A stretch of 64,000 nucleotides of DNA from Mya arenaria (Eukaryota > Mollusca > Bivalvia > Myida > Myidae), in NCBI RefSeq assembly GCF_026914265.1, contig NC_069131.1, positions 10,990,001 through 11,054,000 on the forward strand, written 5' to 3'. Positions 12,250-23,554 of this stretch are shown here, one piece after another. Below the pieces are notes generated by a model. That model saw only the letters and a list, made by a program, of their open reading frames with translations. It was not told the DNA's origin and did not search any database. Made by a program: the position numbers and the translations under genes. How positions within the stretch are numbered: the first letter of the stretch is position 1; each line of letters begins with the position of its first letter.

Positions 12250-13570
12250 AAGTAATTAAAACAATCTTTATGAATCTCTATGGAAACTATTTACAATTTA
12301 CATAGAAGCATAAAACAATCTTCATGAAACTGTTTACATTAAAGCATAAGACAATCTCCATGAAACTGTTTACGTTAAATCATAAGACAATCTCCATGAA
12401 ACTGTTTACATTAAAGCATAAGAAAATCTGTATGGAAACTGTTTACAAAGAAGCATAAGACAATCTCTATGAAACTTTTCACATTAAAGCATAAGACAAT
12501 CTCTATGAAACTGTTTACATTAAAGCATAAGACAATCTCTATGAAACTGTTTACATTAAAGAAAAACAACCTCGATTGAACTAATTACATTATAGCATAA
12601 GACAATCTCTACGAAGACTGTTTACATTAAAGAAAAGACAATCTCGATTGAACTCATTACATTATAGCATAAGACAATCTCTATGAAAACTGTTTACATT
12701 AAAGAAAAGAAAATCTCCATTGAACTAATTACATTAAAGCATAAGACAATCTCTACGAAGACTGTTTACATTAAAGAAAAGACAATCTCGATTGAACTAA
12801 TTACATTATAGCATAAGACAATCTCTATGAAAACTGTTTACATTAAAGAAAAGACAATCTCGATTGAACTAATTACATTAAAGCATAAGACAATCTCTAT
12901 GAAAACTGTTTACATTAAAGAAAAGACAATCTCGATTGAACTAATTACATTATAGCATAAGACAATCTCTATGAAAACTGTTTACATAAAAGAAAAGACA
13001 ATCTCGATTGAACTAATTACATTAAAGCATAAGACAATCTCTATAATAACTGTTTACATTAAAGCATAAGACAATCTCGATTGAACTAATTACATTAAAG
13101 TATAAGAAATTCTCTGTGGAAACTGTTTACATTAAAGCATAAGACAATCTCTATGGAAACTGTTTACATTAAAGCATAAGACAATCTCTGTGAAAACTGT
13201 TTACATTAAAGCATAAGACAATCTCGATTGAACTAATTACATTAAAGCATAAGACAATCACGATTGAACTAATTACATTAAAGCATAAGACAATCTCTTT
13301 GAAACTGTTTACATTAAAGCATAAGACAATCTCTGTGGAAACTGTGTACATTAAAGCATAAGAAAATTTCTATGGAAACTGTTTACACAGAAGCATAAGA
13401 AAATCTATATGGAAACTGTTTATATTAAAGCATAATAAAATCTCTATGGAAACTGTTTACATTAAAGCATAAGACAATCACTATTGAACTTATTACATTA
13501 AAGTCTAAGAAAATCTCTATGGAAACGGTTTACATTAAAGCATAAGACAATCTCTATGGAATCTGTTAAC
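12250..13570. repeat. Satellite-like array, 36-38 bp units in a ~72-bp dimer
   Basis: Two unit types alternate. One has gacaatctctatgaaaactg before tttacattaa; the other has agacaatctcgattgaacta before attacatta. In the middle (about 12580-13030) they alternate strictly as dimers, while the edges are mostly the first type alone. There are about 35 units. Reverse-strand open frames through it (CFNVNS repeats) are artefacts of the array. Confidence 0.92.
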
Positions 13571-13984
13571 ATTGAATGACAGGACAGTTGGCGTCACGTC
13601 CTTTATGGTACATCACATTACCTTTGCACTGTCACTTGATGGTGTGAAACGAGTTACGATGTGTACTTATTTTCGTATTAATTTCCAAGTGCACCGATTT
13701 TTACTTCTTTGAACGTATATTTACATTGCATTGTTCGTGATATTCAGCGTTGAAGAAACAGAAGCTCGAGGAGAGATACAGTTTCGAAAATACCTCATGG
13801 TTCTTGAAGGTGCAGGATGTAATGAATCAACAACTCAGACAACGCTCGCCTTTTGGCTGCATGATGGCTTGACTCCAGCGTGACGCCATCACGACTTTAA
13901 ATGTGGTTGAATGCCATTAGTGACATGAGCCAGAAAAGACCGAAATTCCCAGTCAAATCAAGATATTAGGAGCCTTGAAGAAAC

Positions 13985-14257
13985 ATACACTGTACTGTGA
14001 AACAAGAGACCCTAGCGAAACCCAAACTCTCTGTGAAGAGACCACTTGGTTCTTTAACGTGCACTGGGTAAAGCACCGACACACGGGTTACAGCTTTCCT
14101 TGGTTAAAGCAGTACTGAGTACACCCTTAACCCATGCTACCATACCATTTTAGGCCGTGCGAGATATGAGGGGGCTGCTGTTACCATATTTCAACGAGTC
14201 TCGGTATGACGCGGTTTGGTTTTGAATCCGCGACCTGCATCCAAAGCGAACGCTGGA
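13985..14257 (-). mobile_element. tRNA-derived SINE (same family as 36735)
   Basis: Read on the minus strand: a tRNA-like head with agcgttcgctttggatgca and a B-box-like cggattcaaaacc, then a body with aaaatggtatggtagcat and gtgtactcagtac. The last two are also found in the copy at 36735-36895. It adjoins the reverse-strand pseudogene. Confidence 0.6.
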
Positions 14258-14261
14258 AATC

Positions 14262-15037
14262 ACGTGATACGTAAATGTCGATTTTGAAAAACAAGTCAGA
14301 TCTGAGAACGAGTACACGTGTTTCACGAAAGTTAAAGTAGTGAGGGTTAGCAAATTAACATTAAGCAAATGACTGTTGCTTCTCCAAAACCAAGTAAAAC
14401 GAAATCCGAAACATCATAAAATTTAGCAACATGAACATATCTATTATTGAGTTTAATAGTTAAATTGTACATAAAGCTTTAACTGAAATGAAAAGGTTTT
14501 TTATGTTTGATCAATCAGACTATTTGCTGCCATTTTCAAGTACAAAACACGTAATGGCTACATTTTAACACTTTAAAACTAATACTAGTAAATTTCTAAC
14601 GTCAAATAATTGCATCCACATAAACAGGTTTATCAATCACCACTGGCTTTGGGGAAGGTGGCTGAGAGCGCTGGCGGAACACGCCTTTTTTCTACAACGA
14701 TGCGCTACGGCTCCTGTTTCGGCCATGGAGGGGGATCAATGTACACGATTTTCTCAATAATAATAGATTTCGGAAGCCGTGGCGGCGGTCCACGGTCAAG
14801 TGGGTCCATCTTTTCGACAATTATCCTCTGCGGCTCCTGTGGGGGATACTTCGGAGGGTCAATGTAAACTGGTTTTTCGATTATAATGGGCCTAGGTGGC
14901 GGGGGTGGCGGATCGGGACCTATAATGATCGGCTTCTCCTCAATCATTAGCGGCGGAGGTGTGGGTGGTTTCGGATACTCCTTAACAATCGGTTTGTCTA
15001 CATCATGTCGTGGCGGCGGTGGCGGATCTATGTAAAT
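14262..15037 (-). pseudogene. Decayed inverted partial copy of the PTB/proline-repeat gene
   Basis: On the minus strand this matches the 33521-36013 gene and its 3' flank. Repeat-coding sequence (IIIEKPVYIDPPKYPPQEPQ, IIIEKIVYIDPPPWPKQEP) is followed by 3'-flank sequence matching about 36120-36450, for example gattgatcaaacataaaaaa and gatgtttcggatttcgtttt. Compared with the source, several repeat units are missing and the whole C-terminal coding part is deleted. The start of the gene and the PTB region are absent. It cannot encode the protein and is best read as a segmental DNA copy, since non-transcribed-looking flank is included. Confidence 0.85.
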
Positions 15038-15050
15038 GTATATATATATA

Positions 15051-15126
15051 TAAGCCGACTGGTTTCACTTGTAGCTCATCAGGGTTTATAATAAATGTTT
15101 AGCTACAAGTGAAACCGGTTGGCTTA
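15051..15126. repeat. Near-perfect 26-bp hairpin
   Basis: taagccgactggtttcactt plus gtagct (15051-15076) is repeated inverted at 15101-15126 with two mismatches around a 24-base loop. It abuts a short AT run and the broken end of the pseudogene. From 15127 to 15782 no gene was found. Confidence 0.9.
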
Positions 15127-15782
15127 TTAAAGAAAATAATACCCATGTCCTCATGCTTGACTTAAGGCTGGTGGAAGGGACATTGAAGTAGAAATTGAAA
15201 GAGTTTCCTGTAGTTCACTCTCGTGAACCTGTTCTTTACTTTATAGGCGAAGGTAATTAAAATAACTTAAGATTTTTTTATAAACAATTATACTATACTT
15301 ATTATGTTACATAAACATTATAATTAATATCACAACGATGGGGTAAGACAACAAATATATCTCTTAATCTGAAATGGAAGTTCTTGTACATTTAGGTTTA
15401 GAGTTATTCGCGTTTTCAAAGCGCACAATTAGATGACAAGAAATTTAAGTCAGCACCGCGGTATATATCAAGTCTAACATAAGTACCCAACTCCACATAT
15501 GTAAAGTTCTGCGTATTCTGTGTCGCCATTGCTAGTCCCGCCATCATTTGGTCCCGTGGCTCGCGAACCAAGCCGGAGGTAGGAGGGGGATCACCTGCAG
15601 TATTGGTATAAGATCAACAATATCCGATAGAAAACAGTCCAATATATCAATGTTCAGAGTTTTAATGCCGTTGTAGTGTTGGTGCCAATCTATGATAAGG
15701 TCCTTTCAGTGCACACTTGCGTTAAGCTTGTTGTTATCAAGTTATGTGACCCTTTCATAAGGTCATAAGTTAAAACATTATA

Positions 15783-16008
15783 TATATATATATTTGACAA
15801 CGATTGCGAAGAAAGTTATGATACGTCACTATCGTTGGCACGATGTTGCGCGAGAGTTTGGTCTTGTGTTATTGGGGAAACCGGAGAACCCGGAGACACC
15901 CACTTGTCCGACTTGGTGACCACTAACCAAACTCACATGCGTCAAGGCCGGGAATCGAACCCGGGTCTCTTGGTGAGAAGCGAGTGCATTAATCACTTCA
16001 CCGGACAA
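15783..16008 (-). mobile_element. tRNA-derived SINE
   Basis: Read on the minus strand it begins ttgtccggtgaagtgattaa. It has a near-canonical B box (ggttcgattcc), then gtgagtttggttagtggtca and a ttctccggtttcccc central block of a kind shared by many invertebrate SINEs, and ends in a TA-rich tail. The acceptor arm does not pair, so it is not a functional tRNA gene. Its 5' end touches the left end of the retrotransposon at 16009. Confidence 0.75.
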
Positions 16009-16171
16009 TATAATTTTCGTTGTTTGAAATTATTGAATTAGACGAAAATTATTTTCCCTTGTTACAGTCAATCCGATAGGTGGCGAATAAGTTTTGCACG
16101 AGGATTTCGTGCTTTGAGAGTTGAGTGGTCATTCAGCCTTGGGACCGGCCGTCGAGCAGACTTGTTTTTGA
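16009..16171 (+). repeat. Split direct repeat A1
   Basis: 163 bp, from tataattttcgttgtttgaa to cttgtttttga. It matches A2 at 20599-20761. Confidence 0.95.
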
Positions 16172-16192
16172 TGTTGTCTAATTATCTACACG

Positions 16193-16954
16193 ATGGAAAC
16201 TTTATCGTCTGCTGATATTCAGCAGGAGACTGTGCAGCCTGAGATTCAAAATAGTTTACGTGAAATTTTGTTTGAGTTGCGAGGACAAAAGTCGCAAATT
16301 AATTATCTGAAAGACGAAGTTCGCGGACAGTCACTTGCTGTAGATGAAGTTAAAAAGTTGAAAACCATTAAATACATTGCCTGGAAATTTAGTGGAAACC
16401 GGCTTCAGTTTGAATTTAATTCCGAGTTGGAGGACAGTGTGAAGCAGAATTTGTGGGCTATAGAAAATGTGAAAATTGATTACGCAAAGGAAATACTGGC
16501 TGGCATTGCGGATAAGCTCCACGTAAGAAACAAACACATACGTATTGCTGATACTTCCGAAGGAGGCTGGGAGACAGTGCGCCAATATCAGTCAAACCCA
16601 TTGGCGAGTGACTCTGACGACGAGTCGCGCATTCTCAAGGCGGACTCGCGAGCAGTGCGGAAACGTAAGCAGCAGAAACCCAAAACGAAAGCTAAATCAC
16701 CAGCTGTAGCTTTGGGGTACACGGACAGCATGGCTCTGGCGCGCGGATTTGCTGGTACTTCCTCTACGTCGCAAGCACAATCCGGGGGCGGACATTCGTT
16801 TCGTGGCTACCAGGGGTTTCCCAGAAACAGAGGGCAGCTTGGACCCTGGTTCGGATGCGGCGAGTACAACCAAGTGCGGCGCACGTGCCCGTATAATAGG
16901 TTTGGGGGAGCTCAGCAGGGACAGCAACAGACAGAGCAGCCCGGCAAAAAATGA
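16193..16954 (+). CDS. Gag-like ORF1 of the DIRS-order element
   Basis: An open frame of 253 aa starting 22 bases after A1 (METLSSADIQQETVQPE...). The first about 60 residues look helical and charged. The last third is Gly/Gln/Arg-rich with a zinc-knuckle-like stretch (WFGCGEYNQVRRTCPYN), as in nucleic-acid-binding gag-like proteins of DIRS-group elements. The reverse-transcriptase frame overlaps its end in another frame, the arrangement usual for these elements. Assignment rests on position and composition; the domain itself was not recognised by sequence. Confidence 0.7.
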   Translation: METLSSADIQQETVQPEIQNSLREILFELRGQKSQINYLKDEVRGQSLAVDEVKKLKTIKYIAWKFSGNRLQFEFNSELEDSVKQNLWAIENVKIDYAKEILAGIADKLHVRNKHIRIADTSEGGWETVRQYQSNPLASDSDDESRILKADSRAVRKRKQQKPKTKAKSPAVALGYTDSMALARGFAGTSSTSQAQSGGGHSFRGYQGFPRNRGQLGPWFGCGEYNQVRRTCPYNRFGGAQQGQQQTEQPGKK

Positions 16955-17009
16955 AACTTGCAGTACAGACAATGCTGGTGATTGGACTGTTAAAGATGAG
17001 TATTTTGAT

Positions 17010-17930
17010 GAAAACATGTCTTTTAATTTTGATACTGATAGGTTTACAAACAATTTTTCTATTTATGAACAAGGTTTAAAAGAAATTATCGTAAAAGATC
17101 GGTTAAAAAATCACATAGATTTTTGGACTAAAATTGGAGCCAGTGAGTTCATTTTAGAAACAATTAAAGATGGTTATAAAATTCCATTTTATTCCTTGCC
17201 TGAGAAAAGCTTGTTACATAATAATCAATCGGCATTGAAAGATCCCGAATTTGTACAAACTGCTATTTGTGATCTTTTAGATAAGGGGTTGGTAGAAAAA
17301 TGTGAGCTAATTCCAACGGTAGTGAACCCCCTATCAGTACCTGTGCAAAATAGTGGCAAAATACGCCTAATTTTGGATTTGAGAAATGTAAACATACATG
17401 TATGGAAACAGTCCGTCAATTATGAAGATCTGAGACGTGCTCTAATGTGTCTTGAAAAAGATAGCTATATGATCAAATTTGATATTCACTCAGCTTATCA
17501 TTTTTTGGATATTAGGTATAATCATACTCAGTATTTAGGGTTTTCTTTTCAAGATCAAGAGGGAAGTGTGTGCTATTATAAATTTTTAGTCCTTCCCTTC
17601 GGTTTAGAGGTAGCCCCTTATTTGTACACAAAATTCACTCGTCCACTCTTTAGAAAATGGCGTGGTGAGGGAAAGAAAGTGATCAAGTTTCTAGATGATG
17701 GCTTTGGCACTGATGGTACATTACAGATGACATTTAAGTTGTCACAAGACATCAAGCAGGATTTACTTGATTCTGGTTTAATCCCTAAAGCTGGTAAATC
17801 ATTGTGGGAGCCTGTACAAGTGCTAGAGTGGCTGGGGGCTGTTTTAGATAGCAAAAAGTATGTTATATACATTCCTGATCGAAGGTTAGAGAAAGCTCTT
17901 TTTACCCTTCATATTTTGAAGGTGACTCAG
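17010..17930 (+). CDS. Reverse transcriptase part of the DIRS-order element
   Basis: RT motifs appear in order: GKIRLILDLRNVN (motif 1-2 region), MIKFDIHSAYHFLDI (motif A with catalytic Asp), LPFGLEVAPYLYTKF (motif B) and VIKFLDDGFG (motif C, LDDG in place of YMDD, as in DIRS-group enzymes). These match tyrosine-recombinase retrotransposon RTs rather than LINE RTs. Confidence 0.9.
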
Positions 17931-17939
17931 TGAGTACCT

Positions 17940-18950
17940 GTGCGTACGTTATCCAGTTTTATTGGTCAAATCATATCAATGGGAATAGTGATTGGTCCAG
18001 TTGCTCAAATTATGACTCGTTATTTGAGTATGGATGTTTTAAAGGCTCTCACATGGAACTCCTATATTAGAGTCTCAGAGGAGGGTAGGCACCAGTTGTA
18101 TTTTTGGGAAAATACATTACATTCATTAAATATTCGGCAGCTTTCCTCATCCGCTGCATGTACCGAGATTGTGTATAGTGATGCCTCTGGTGTCGGGTAT
18201 GCGGGTTATGAAGTGAACACTGTTAACGGGGTATCTCATGGTATGTGGTCGCCTGAGGAGGCTCCCCGGTCCTCCACGTGGAGGGAGTTGTGTGCTGTGT
18301 TTAGAGTCATGCGCTCTATTGTACATATATTGAGTCATAACAGAGTAAAATGGTTTACAGATAACCAGGCCGTTTGTAGTATAGTAAACGAAGGGTCAAT
18401 GAAAAAGGATTTACAGGATGTTGCTATGCAGATTTTCAATGTTGCTTCCACTCATTGTATACACTTAGAAACAGAGTGGATTCCACGCGGAGACAATTGT
18501 CGCGCGGATTATTTGTCAAAGGTAGTCGAGGTTGACGATTGGTCCATAGGTGACAATATCCTAGAAGTGTTACATTCAAATTGGGGTCATTTAGATGTAG
18601 ACTACTTTGCGTCTGAACATAATGCAAAATTACCAGTGTTTTATTCCCGATTTTGGTGTTATAACACTTCTGGTGTAGGTGCATTTACGATTGATTGGTC
18701 AAAGGACATTGGTTTGTTTGTACCACCAATTATGTTAGTAGCTAAGGTGCTGAGAAAAATGGTAGCATGCAAGGCAAAGGGTGTACTAGTTGCTCCCGAG
18801 TGGAAATCTGCTAGTTATTGGCCATTATTGTATAATGAGAATAGTCAGACAAGACCGTTTGTTCGTGAAGTTATATATTTGCCCACCAATAAGGAGTCCT
18901 ACACGCCATGCAAAAATGGCGTTGGTATGTTGGAAACGAAGATTTAAAGT
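17940..18950 (+). CDS. RNase H and C-terminal region of the DIRS-order element
   Basis: RNase H features: IVYSDASGVGYAGYEV (first Asp), STWRELCAV (Glu), WFTDNQAVCSIV (Asp), and WIPRGDNCRADYLSK (late Asp). A tail with LDVDYFASEHNAKLP, FWCYNTSGVGAFTIDWS and VLVAPEWKSASYWPLL follows. This tail is typical of the DIRS-group pol protein just after RNase H. Confidence 0.88.
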
Positions 18951-18991
18951 TTAATATGTTAGCTATGTACATTGATTGTACGATCATTTAA

Positions 18992-19318
18992 AGCTCATCA
19001 CATTGAAGTTTACAGTAAGCCTGTGTGGGCATGACTACTGTGGAGTTTGCCATCGGCTAATTGGTGCTGTGCATGAGTAATCGTGCATAATAGTTCGTGC
19101 TTATCACATTGAAGTTTACAGTAAGCCTGTATGGGCGTGACTACTGTGTCGTTTGCTATCGGCTAGTTGGTGCTGTGCAGGAGTATTCGTGCATACGAAT
19201 TCTTGCTTATCACATTGATGTATACAGTAAGCCTGTATGGGCGTGACTACTGTAGCGTTTGCCTTCAACAGGCCGGTATCGGCTAGTTGGTGCTGTGCAT
19301 GAGTATTCGTGCATAGGA
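18992..19318. repeat. Three ~106-bp tandem repeats inside the retrotransposon
   Basis: The block beginning gctcatcacattgaagttta recurs at about 18992, 19099 and 19204. Each copy also has cggctagttggtgctgtgca. It lies between the RNase H and recombinase parts, where these elements usually have little sequence. Confidence 0.85.
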
Positions 19319-19479
19319 TGCATTTGGAATGCATAAATTTATTGTACATTCTTTTATATTATGCACATTTGTAAGCATTTTGAATTAGGCATGTCAACTA
19401 TGATTTATGTTTGTAAAACTTGCTTGCTGCTGTTGACTTGATGCTAATGAGTAATTTGTTTTTACATGTGTTTTTTCGT

Positions 19480-20440
19480 AGTTATGGCGAAGAGATAGAG
19501 GAGCTGCCGGACGTCTTGGGGGACAAGGTCTCCTTGCTGACGCGATTACTCGAAGAGTCGCGAGCCAAAAGTACATGTGATTCCTATAAACGAGGATTCC
19601 GACGTTGGGCGGCATGGGCTTTGAGTAATGGACTTACCAGTAGGGATATCTTGCCTGCTAAGGCGTTCTATATAGCTATATATCTATCGTCTCTAATTCA
19701 AACTGCAAACTCGCCTAGCTCAGTGATGAATGCTTTTTACAGTGTTAAATGGTTTCATGATTTATTCGATTTTAGTACGATATGTGATTCGAAGTTAATA
19801 GCTAACGTTTTAGAAGCTGCTAAGCGTAAATTATCTAAGCCTGTTAAAAAGAAAGAACCAATGACAATTGAACTTTTATCCAAGATGTTTAAATCTTTGT
19901 ACAGAGAAGGTGATGTTAAGCAACAAAGAACTATATGTGCTTGTTTGTTGGCATTTGCGGGCTTTATGAGAAGTGCTGAACTGTTAAATTTACGCAGAAG
20001 TGACGTGTTGATAAATCCAGTATATATGACTGTTTTCATAGAAAATAGTAAAACTGACAAATATCGAGATGGTGCCTGGATATTGATTTCAAGAACAGGG
20101 ACATTGTTGTGCCCAGTTTTGAATATAGAACGTAATCTTAGTTGGGCTAACGTAGATAGCAATTCTGACATTTATATATTTTCTCATTTGACGGCTACCA
20201 AACATGGCTATAAATTACGTGAAGATGGTAAACATTTAGCATATTGCAATTTGAGAAAATTGTTCATAGAAGCATTTCAACCACATGTTACTAACATTAG
20301 TAAATATTGTTTGCATTCATTGAGATCAGGTGGGGCTACTGCTGCTGCTAACATGGGTATCCCTGATAGATGTTTAAACGGCATGGTCGGTGGTCGAGTG
20401 AGAATGCAAAGGATGGTTATGTTAAAGATTCTGTAGATGA
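19480..20440 (+). CDS. Tyrosine recombinase part of the DIRS-order element
   Basis: An N-terminal SAM-like DNA-binding region (STCDSYKRGFRRWAAWAL) precedes a catalytic domain with CLLAFAGFMRSAELLNLRRSD, carrying the first catalytic Arg, and LHSLRSGGATAAANMGIPD, carrying the HxxR box. This is the phage-integrase-type recombinase that replaces the DDE integrase in DIRS-order elements. Confidence 0.88.
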
Positions 20441-20516
20441 AAGGCTTAAAGTATCAAAATCATTGGGTTTGTAATTTTGTGAATATCAGCGGTTAACAGC
20501 CCGTTCTTTTATATTC

Positions 20517-20761
20517 AGCGGTCGGTTGGAGTTCCAACGGCTTATACCAATATGTTGTTTGTATGTTGATGTTCCATCGGAATGAGTTGTAAGGGAAATA
20601 TAATTTTCGTTGTTTGAAATTATTGTATTAGACGAAAATTATTTTCCCTTGTTACGGTCAATCCGATAGGTGGCGAATAAGTTTTGCACGAGGATTTCGT
20701 GCTTTGAGAGTTGAGTGGTCATTCAGCCTTGGGACCGGCCGTCGAGCAGACTTGTTTTTGA
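20517..20761 (+). repeat. Split direct repeats B1 and A2 (junction block)
   Basis: B1 occupies 20517-20598 and A2 follows directly at 20599-20761. The A2/B2 gap (20762-20953) is AT-rich and unique. Confidence 0.93.
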
Positions 20762-20953
20762 AGTCTTGTTAGTAGATAGTATTAAGCTTAAATTACTAGA
20801 TGCATTTTTGACATGTTTACTGATAATAATCAAATATGATTTCTTTCTATATGAAAATTTAAGTTCATAGATGTACGTATGGTATTACACATGTATTGTT
20901 ATATCATGATGATGCATACGGTTTCAAACGTTATATTTGTATATACAAAATAA

Positions 20954-21035
20954 AGCGGTCGGTTGGAGTCCCAACGGCTTATACCAATATGTTGTTTGTA
21001 TGTTGATGTTCCATCGGAATGAGTTGTAAGGGAAA
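20954..21035 (+). repeat. Split direct repeat B2 (right terminus)
   Basis: 82 bp identical to B1 except for one base. It marks the right end of the element. From 21036 to 21845 no gene was identified. Confidence 0.93.
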
Positions 21036-21845
21036 GCTGCGTTTCAATACTTGTATCGTTACCTTGAACATTTATTTATAGATTCTGTCTTTAAATTTAC
21101 GGGTGTCCCCGAGGTCTCTTAAGCAGCGTTATGTTAACAACTAAACAGGCTCCAGTCAAGCGCGTAGCTGCCTATACGCGAGTTCGCGGCTGAATCCACT
21201 TGATTCTGATAAAAAAAAACCAGCCAATGTTGCAGTATGCGTACTTGACTACATGATCTTTAAACTGTCGATTTTCCAGTACTAAATAAAGCATATTTAA
21301 AAACGCCCAGAATGCATCAGATTGCTCCATTGTTTTCAAAATTACCAAGGGGGCATGACCCCGGACCCCCTTGGCACAATTATGATTCCACATAAATAGA
21401 GGGTTAGCTACACCCCTGCTGTCAGTGCGTGTATTTCTCTTTGATCTCATTCTTGAATTGTATTGTTTTGTGAGTGTATTATGTAACACAATAAAAAACA
21501 TTATTATTTTGTATTGAATACTAATAATAAAACTTGAATTTAATAGTGTTTTGTTTAACTTCTTTTTAGCGATTTTCGTTAATTGTTATTTCATCTGTAT
21601 GGATGACTTTATGTTATGTCCAAATAAAGCACTTTCTGATTCCGATGCATGAATAGATTGTTTAAATATGGAAATCATAAATGATTTGTACAGTCTATCC
21701 CTCATTTCGAATTAAAGTTATAAGCAATAAACAATAAGCCGCCCTCCGTCTCCCCCGTTCGCCCGACCAACTACATATATCCAACTTCGAAATACGTCGA
21801 CAATAATTATTGATATATAATTATGGTAAGGAAAACTAAACTTAC

Positions 21846-21986
21846 CAGGAACGCACTTCTTGAATTCATAGCCGAATGTGAAGTTAGTATTGCAGATGCA
21901 CATTTTACCATATCCGTATGTGACACAAGTGGCATTTTCATCTTTACAGTATGGACAGTCGTCACAACACTGGCCGACATCGAGCG
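21846..21986 (-). CDS. Orphan cysteine-rich exon (phase 1-1)
   Basis: On the minus strand a 141-nt open exon is preceded by a polypyrimidine acceptor (tgcctatattttag) and followed by a gtaagt donor. It encodes ALDVGQCCDDCPYCKDENAT...CICNTNFTFGYEFKKCVP. Nine cysteines in about 47 residues suggest a small extracellular disulfide module of EGF/EB type. Both borders are phase 1, the usual phase of shuffled extracellular modules, and the same phase as the cysteine-rich exon 2 at 62486-62638. No signal-peptide exon or terminal exon was found. An ATG 27 bases upstream (MTFVFAYILALDVG) could instead serve as a short signal peptide, so it may be a first exon. It is either part of a gene with distant exons or a relic. 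Confidence 0.5.
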
Positions 21987-22924
21987 CTAAAATATAGGCA
22001 AACACAAACGTCATTGTTACAGAAATAGATAAACATCAATAGGATTGATTAAAAGTGTCTCAAATAAACAGCCACTGAAAATCTAGAGAGATATCATATA
22101 ATGATTTATCAATTTTTATTCCATTTTCATCCGGTCGATGTAGAAATTATCATTTTCTCACAATTTTAGGCTTGGATTCCGCTTAAACTTCAGTCATCTT
22201 CGGGCAAACTGAAATTATAATTTTTTACAAAGTTGGTTTTGTTTTGGTACGGGTATCACATTTAATATGTCGTTGAGTGTTCAGAACGCTTCCCCGTACC
22301 CCGTCTCCGTATATATACATCTCTGAACACTATTTTAATAGTTGTTTGCATGATCCTTGTGCGAGGTACGCTTCCTTCTAGTGGCAAACACCATAATTTT
22401 AAAATCCCTCAATGCGTAGCCAAATTACAGCCTAGATATGCTTTAACCGGACGGACGGACGCACGAACTCACGCACGCATATATACCAAACCGCCATTGT
22501 GGCGATGCTATAGGGGAAACCCAACACTCGTTGTAGACAGTTAAAAAGCGCCAAAATTCGCTATTTTTTGTTTATCTTGACATATATCATATCATAATTA
22601 TTTTGCATGTTTTGATCATATACTTCAAATGAGTTAAACATTATAATGCATTATAATAAATAATTTTCTTTGCGAAAACCTATACTGTGCTCCTTTAAAA
22701 AAATGCATCTATCATTTATAATCTTTACTATGTTCCTTTAACTCTCACTAAACACATGTTGCTCAAGACAATGCGCACATGCCAGGATTAATCGATAATC
22801 GAATTAATCAAGTTGCATCATTCACAAGAGAATGTAGACACATATTTAACTATGCATATCAAATATAAGAAAACCGCCTACACACAAACAAAACTATTAA
22901 GCAATAACGAAATACTCGAAAATC

Positions 22925-23255
22925 AAAGTGACACTTTTATTCAAAATTAATACATACACATGTATAACAAACATAACTTTTGAGTGAAAAACTATTTACT
23001 AAATTATGCATTTATGGAAAATTTTAATTACTAATGACAAGATTGTATTAAATGAATGGTGATTGGTAATTTTTTTAGAGTGATCTACTACCGTCGCAAA
23101 AGGTAGAAATACCGTGTTTTCTGCACTTTTCTTTCAAAATAAACTCGGTATCCTTCATAAAAATCATTTTTTCGACATTTATTCATCCATTTTGGTATAT
23201 TAAAACAATTGTATTAATTGTGGTAAATCTTATTTTGCAGTAAGAGTGCATCTGT
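22925..23255 (+). mobile_element. MITE, ~330 bp (family shared with 31334 and 8935)
   Basis: It starts aaagtgacacttttattcaa and ends taagagtgcatctgt, an imperfect terminal inverted repeat. Internal blocks ggtagaaataccgtgttttc and ggtatccttcat match the copy at 31334-31649 throughout. No coding content. The stretch 21987-22924 before it has no recognisable gene. Confidence 0.8.
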
Positions 23256-23554
23256 AAATTGATAATATTTGTAATACTTTGCATGCAATACACAATACAA
23301 AGATAACATAAAGCATGAACACAAGATCAAACCTAGAAAGAATATTACCTTATAAGTAACATTATTCACCTTTTAATGGGATTGTCACCAAACAAAGTGT
23401 TTTCTGTAACGAATCTCAGGACACTTATTTAATAAAATGTTTTACTCTTTGATATCATTATTCTAAAAAAAAAATACCAAAATGTAAAAAAAAATCGAGT
23501 CGGAGACTGGGTTCGAACCGGTGTTGCCAAAATTGTAGCCCATTTAATGCAAAA

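Larger units (their letters stand above)
16009..21035 (+). mobile_element. DIRS-order (Ngaro/PAT-type) tyrosine-recombinase retrotransposon
   Basis: The 5027-bp element has split direct repeats in the order A1 (16009-16171), coding region, B1 (20517-20598), A2 (20599-20761), B2 (20954-21035). A1 and A2 are both 163 bp with two differences; B1 and B2 are both 82 bp with one. Parts in order are a gag-like ORF, reverse transcriptase, RNase H, an internal triple repeat and a tyrosine recombinase. There is no LTR pair and no obvious target-site duplication, as expected for this order. Repeat identity of about 99% indicates a young insertion. It is treated as a fossil: nearly complete, with about two breaks in the coding parts. 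Confidence 0.93.

Noticed and set aside
13740-13805. Possible exon (VEETEARGEIQFRKYLMVLE)
   Set aside because: Acceptor-like and donor-like words flank it, but no partner exon, motif or second copy supports it.
14610-14867. Plus-strand Gly/Ser-rich frame
   Set aside because: Antisense of the decayed proline-repeat copy.
15855-16008. tRNA gene on the minus strand
   Set aside because: The A and B boxes look tRNA-like but the acceptor stem does not pair and a SINE body follows.
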